Shown here one piece after another: positions 8,739 through 10,522 of a stretch of DNA of 10,522 bases. Positions within the stretch are counted from its first letter, which is position 1. Each line of letters opens with the position of its first letter. Source of the stretch: Streptomyces sp. NRRL WC-3549 (lineage in GTDB: Bacteria; Actinomycetota; Actinomycetes; Streptomycetales; Streptomycetaceae); NCBI RefSeq assembly GCF_000721935.1, contig NZ_KL585396.1, positions 66,895-77,416 of the forward strand. The letters are read 5' to 3'. Under the pieces are notes generated by a model. It saw only the letters and a list, made by a program, of their open reading frames with translations, was not told where the DNA came from and ran no database searches. Both the position numbers and the translations under genes were made by a program.

Positions 8739-8742
8739 TCCA

Positions 8743-9948
8743 GTGACCACCACCGAACAGCCGCCCACCGCCCCCGCGCAGGCGGCTCCGGTCCCGATGC
8801 ACCGCCTGCGCTTCGAGGAACCCGGCCCGCCCCGCCCCGCCGAACTCCCCGACGGATCCCCCGCCTGGCTGGTCAGCCGGTACGCCGACGTCCGGCAGGT
8901 GCTCTCCGACACCCGCTTCGGCCGGGCGCGGCTGTACGCGGACGAGGCACCCGCCCTCTTCGACGCGCCGGACATCGTGAACAACCCCGACCTGATGTTC
9001 AACCAGGACGGGCCCGACCACCTCCGGCTGCGCCGCACCCTGCGCCGCGCCTTCACGCCGAGGGCGGTCGCCCGCTGGCGGCCGTGGATCGCCGAGATCG
9101 TGGAACAGCTCCTCGACGGGCTGGCCGGGCAACCACGGCCCGCCGACGTGGTGGAGACGTTCACCCTGCCGCTCCCGGTGGCCGTCATCAGCCGGCTGAT
9201 GGGGCTCGACGCCTCCGTCCGGGACCGGCTGCGGCACTGGAGCGAGCACGCCTTCTCGGACGGTTCCCACGAAGGGGGCCAGGTGGAGGCCGTACTGGAC
9301 GAGTTCAGTGCCTTCGGCGCCCGCCTCCTCGCCACGCGGCGGCTGGATCCCGGTGACGACCTGATCAGCGGCCTCGTCCGGGCGGCCGACGCGGAGGGCG
9401 GCATCCCCGAGGCGCAGTTGGTGAGCCTGGTGTGCGGGCTGGTCGTCGGCGGCCACGACAGCACGATGACCATGCTCGGCAACGGGCTGCTGTACCTCCT
9501 GGGCGAACGGCCCGACGCCTGGGAGCGGCTGGGCCGCGACGAGGAGGCGGCCGCGACCGTCGCGGACCGGCTCATCCACCTCGTCCCGCTGGGGGACGAC
9601 CGGGGCTCGGCACGTCACGCCTCCCTGCCGGTGGAGGTCGGCGGGGTGACGATCCCGGCCGGAGCGGTCGTGCTCGCCGACTGCGGCATGGCCAACCGCG
9701 ACCCGGCCGTCTTCCCGAGCGGTCTCGCCGACGGGCTCTTCACCCCGCTGGAGGCACCCACGCTCTCGTTCGGGGCGGGCGCGCACTACTGCCTCGGCGC
9801 GTGGCTGGCCCGGGTGGAACTCCAGACCGCCCTGCACCGACTGGCCGCCCGCTTCCCGGGCCTGCGCCTGGCGGAACCCGTGGACGCGGTCACCTGGCGT
9901 ACCGGAACCACCTCCCGCAGCCCGCAGCGACTCGACGTGACCTGGTAG
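8743..9948 (+). CDS. ftdF: Cytochrome P450, PTM tailoring oxygenase with a non-canonical K-helix
   Basis: The 401-residue protein has the usual length of a soluble bacterial P450 and no membrane anchor. The heme-binding loop FGAGAHYCLG (343-352) is intact, with Cys350 as iron ligand. The C-helix HxxxR is present (His93-Arg97), as are the I-helix GGHDST (236-241) and the ANRDPAVF region (317-324). Two core positions differ from the family. Where the K-helix should read ExxR before V/I-P-L, the protein reads R276-L-I-H279. The I-helix residue normally Thr is Ser240. The DNA here shows no frameshift and the flanks align well to standard P450s. In PTM clusters the P450 acts late, oxidising the finished macrocycle; the site cannot be predicted here. 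It starts at GTG with a strong ribosome site and is the last gene before the terminator. Confidence 0.94.
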   Translation: MTTTEQPPTAPAQAAPVPMHRLRFEEPGPPRPAELPDGSPAWLVSRYADVRQVLSDTRFGRARLYADEAPALFDAPDIVNNPDLMFNQDGPDHLRLRRTLRRAFTPRAVARWRPWIAEIVEQLLDGLAGQPRPADVVETFTLPLPVAVISRLMGLDASVRDRLRHWSEHAFSDGSHEGGQVEAVLDEFSAFGARLLATRRLDPGDDLISGLVRAADAEGGIPEAQLVSLVCGLVVGGHDSTMTMLGNGLLYLLGERPDAWERLGRDEEAAATVADRLIHLVPLGDDRGSARHASLPVEVGGVTIPAGAVVLADCGMANRDPAVFPSGLADGLFTPLEAPTLSFGAGAHYCLGAWLARVELQTALHRLAARFPGLRLAEPVDAVTWRTGTTSRSPQRLDVTW

Positions 9949-9962
9949 CCCGCCCGCACTCC

Positions 9963-10006
9963 GCACGGGTGTTGCCGGTGGACGGACCCACCGGCAACAC
10001 CCGTGC
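9963..10006. terminator. Perfect 19-bp inverted repeat, likely terminator of the PTM operon
   Basis: Bases 9963-9981 (GCACGGGTGTTGCCGGTGG) are the exact reverse complement of 9988-10006, around a six-base loop ACGGAC. It begins 14 bases after the P450 stop codon and has no T-tract on the plus strand, as is common for Streptomyces hairpin terminators. A perfect stem can work in both directions, so it may also end transcription coming leftwards from the minus-strand remnant. Confidence 0.85.
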
Positions 10007-10046
10007 CGGAGCGCGCCCGGTGCCCTCGGCGCACGGCACCGGCCGG

Positions 10047-10166
10047 AGCCGCCACGAGTTCGCGCTGCCGCCTCGCCAAGGACTCGACGCGGGTGGCCCG
10101 CTCCGCCGTGATCACGTCGCAGACCCAGTCCCAGTGCACCGGGACCAGGGCGCCGGTCGCCAGGCC
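10047..10166 (-). pseudogene. Remnant resembling the C-terminus of a DUF6390-type protein
   Basis: Read from 10166 leftwards, the frame gives GALVPVHWDWVCDVITAERA and then RVESLARRQRELVAA. The block HWDWVC followed by a short amphipathic stretch resembles, from memory, the C-terminal end of DUF6390 family proteins, which occur beside hydrogenase maturation genes in actinomycetes. There is no start codon or N-terminal domain, the frame joins the hypE remnant directly, and no stop follows before the hairpin. I read it as the tail of a gene mostly lost by deletion. The family assignment is tentative; the block could also be a divergent end of the hypE remnant. Confidence 0.4.
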
Positions 10167-10522
10167 GGAGGTCGACACGGCACGCGGAGCGGCCCAGGCG
10201 GTGGGTCCGGAGCGCCGCGAGCACCTGGCCCCGGCCCCGGGCGGTACGACCGCGATCAGTTCGCCCTCGTTGACCACCTGCGGCGGGTCGGGCCCGAGCA
10301 GTGCGCACGCGTCCCGCACCGCCTCGGGCACCGGCAGCGAACCCTCCACCCAGTTCGATGCCCACCGACGAGGCCCGGGCGATCTCGTTGAGCGAGGCCG
10401 AGACACCGCCGCGGGCCGGATCGCGCGGCACGTGCAGATCCGCACCGGTGGCGCTCACGTCGACCCGTCGGGCTGTGGGCGTCGTTCGCCACCCGGCCGG
10501 GCCCCGCCCCGGCGCTCCCCGC
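10157..10522 (-). pseudogene. hypE: Frameshifted fragment of hypE ([NiFe]-hydrogenase maturation protein)
   Basis: HypE, an AIR-synthase-like ATPase, dehydrates the thiocarbamoyl group to make the cyanide ligands of [NiFe] hydrogenases. On the minus strand, pieces of its C-terminal half appear in order but in changing frames: VANDAHSPTG; then ATGADLHVPRDPARGGV and SLNEIARASSVGIEL; then VEGSLPVPEAVRDACALLG and VVNEGELIAVVPP; then VLAALRTHRLGRSACRVDL. Frame changes fall near 10460-10470, at 10344-10353 (one extra G in CTGGGTGG would explain it) and near 10221-10231 (one missing base). The usual C-terminal end PRIC is absent. Codon third positions remain GC-rich, so the decay looks recent, or the region contains sequence errors. 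The fragment continues past the right edge. It is unrelated to PTM synthesis. Confidence 0.78.

Noticed and set aside
7639..8742. Upstream extension of the P450 frame through ftdE
   Set aside because: It translates to Arg/Gly/Pro repeats with no P450 content; GTG at 8743 with GAGGAGG is the start.
8681..8742. A separate promoter before the P450
   Set aside because: The 62-base gap shows no convincing -35/-10 pair and all genes are co-directional; only the ribosome site is supported.
8632..10458. 608-residue minus-strand open frame across the P450 gene
   Set aside because: Only its first part contains HypE-like blocks; the rest is antisense to the P450 and low-complexity, crossing the hairpin.
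1..10522. CRISPR arrays, tRNA/rRNA genes, riboswitches, prophage or natural insertion-sequence parts
   Set aside because: No repeat-spacer pattern, tRNA-like fold or transposase/integrase motif was seen on either strand.

Overview
The window is high-GC DNA with a very strong G/C preference at third codon positions, a GTG start and GGAGG-type ribosome sites. This points to an actinomycete, most likely Streptomyces. It holds the downstream part of a polycyclic tetramate macrolactam (PTM) biosynthetic gene cluster of the frontalamide / S. griseus type. The gene order is hybrid PKS-NRPS, two phytoene-dehydrogenase-like FAD oxidoreductases, a medium-chain reductase and a cytochrome P450, all on the plus strand. 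The cluster type is known, not new. Symbols ftdB-ftdF are given by homology and gene order only.

Layout. Positions 1-4187 carry the 3' part of the PKS-NRPS: ACP, condensation, adenylation (ornithine-type code), PCP and thioesterase. The upstream PKS domains and the expected ftdA-type hydroxylase gene would lie left of the window. At 3722-3755 the thioesterase coding sequence is broken by a synthetic Nextera/Tn5 mosaic-end junction. This is a library or assembly artefact. It replaces the catalytic-serine segment and causes an apparent frame change. Then follow ftdC (4177-5865), ftdD (5862-7628), ftdE (7625-8680) and ftdF (8743-9948). The first four genes overlap by 11, 4 and 4 bases and look translationally coupled. 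The P450 follows after 62 bases with its own strong ribosome site. A perfect 19-bp hairpin (9963-10006) closes the operon.

Right of the hairpin, 10047-10522 on the minus strand holds decayed coding sequence: a hypE ([NiFe]-hydrogenase maturation) fragment broken by three apparent frame changes, running into a short segment resembling the C-terminus of DUF6390-type proteins. No intact gene is visible there.

How it works together (family knowledge). The PKS-NRPS builds two polyene chains, joins both to the two amino groups of L-ornithine, and releases the product as a tetramate. The two FAD enzymes and the reductase close the carbocycles, and the P450 decorates the scaffold late. The most interesting biological oddity is the P450. 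Its heme-Cys loop is intact, but the K-helix ExxR motif reads R-L-I-H and the usual I-helix Thr is Ser.
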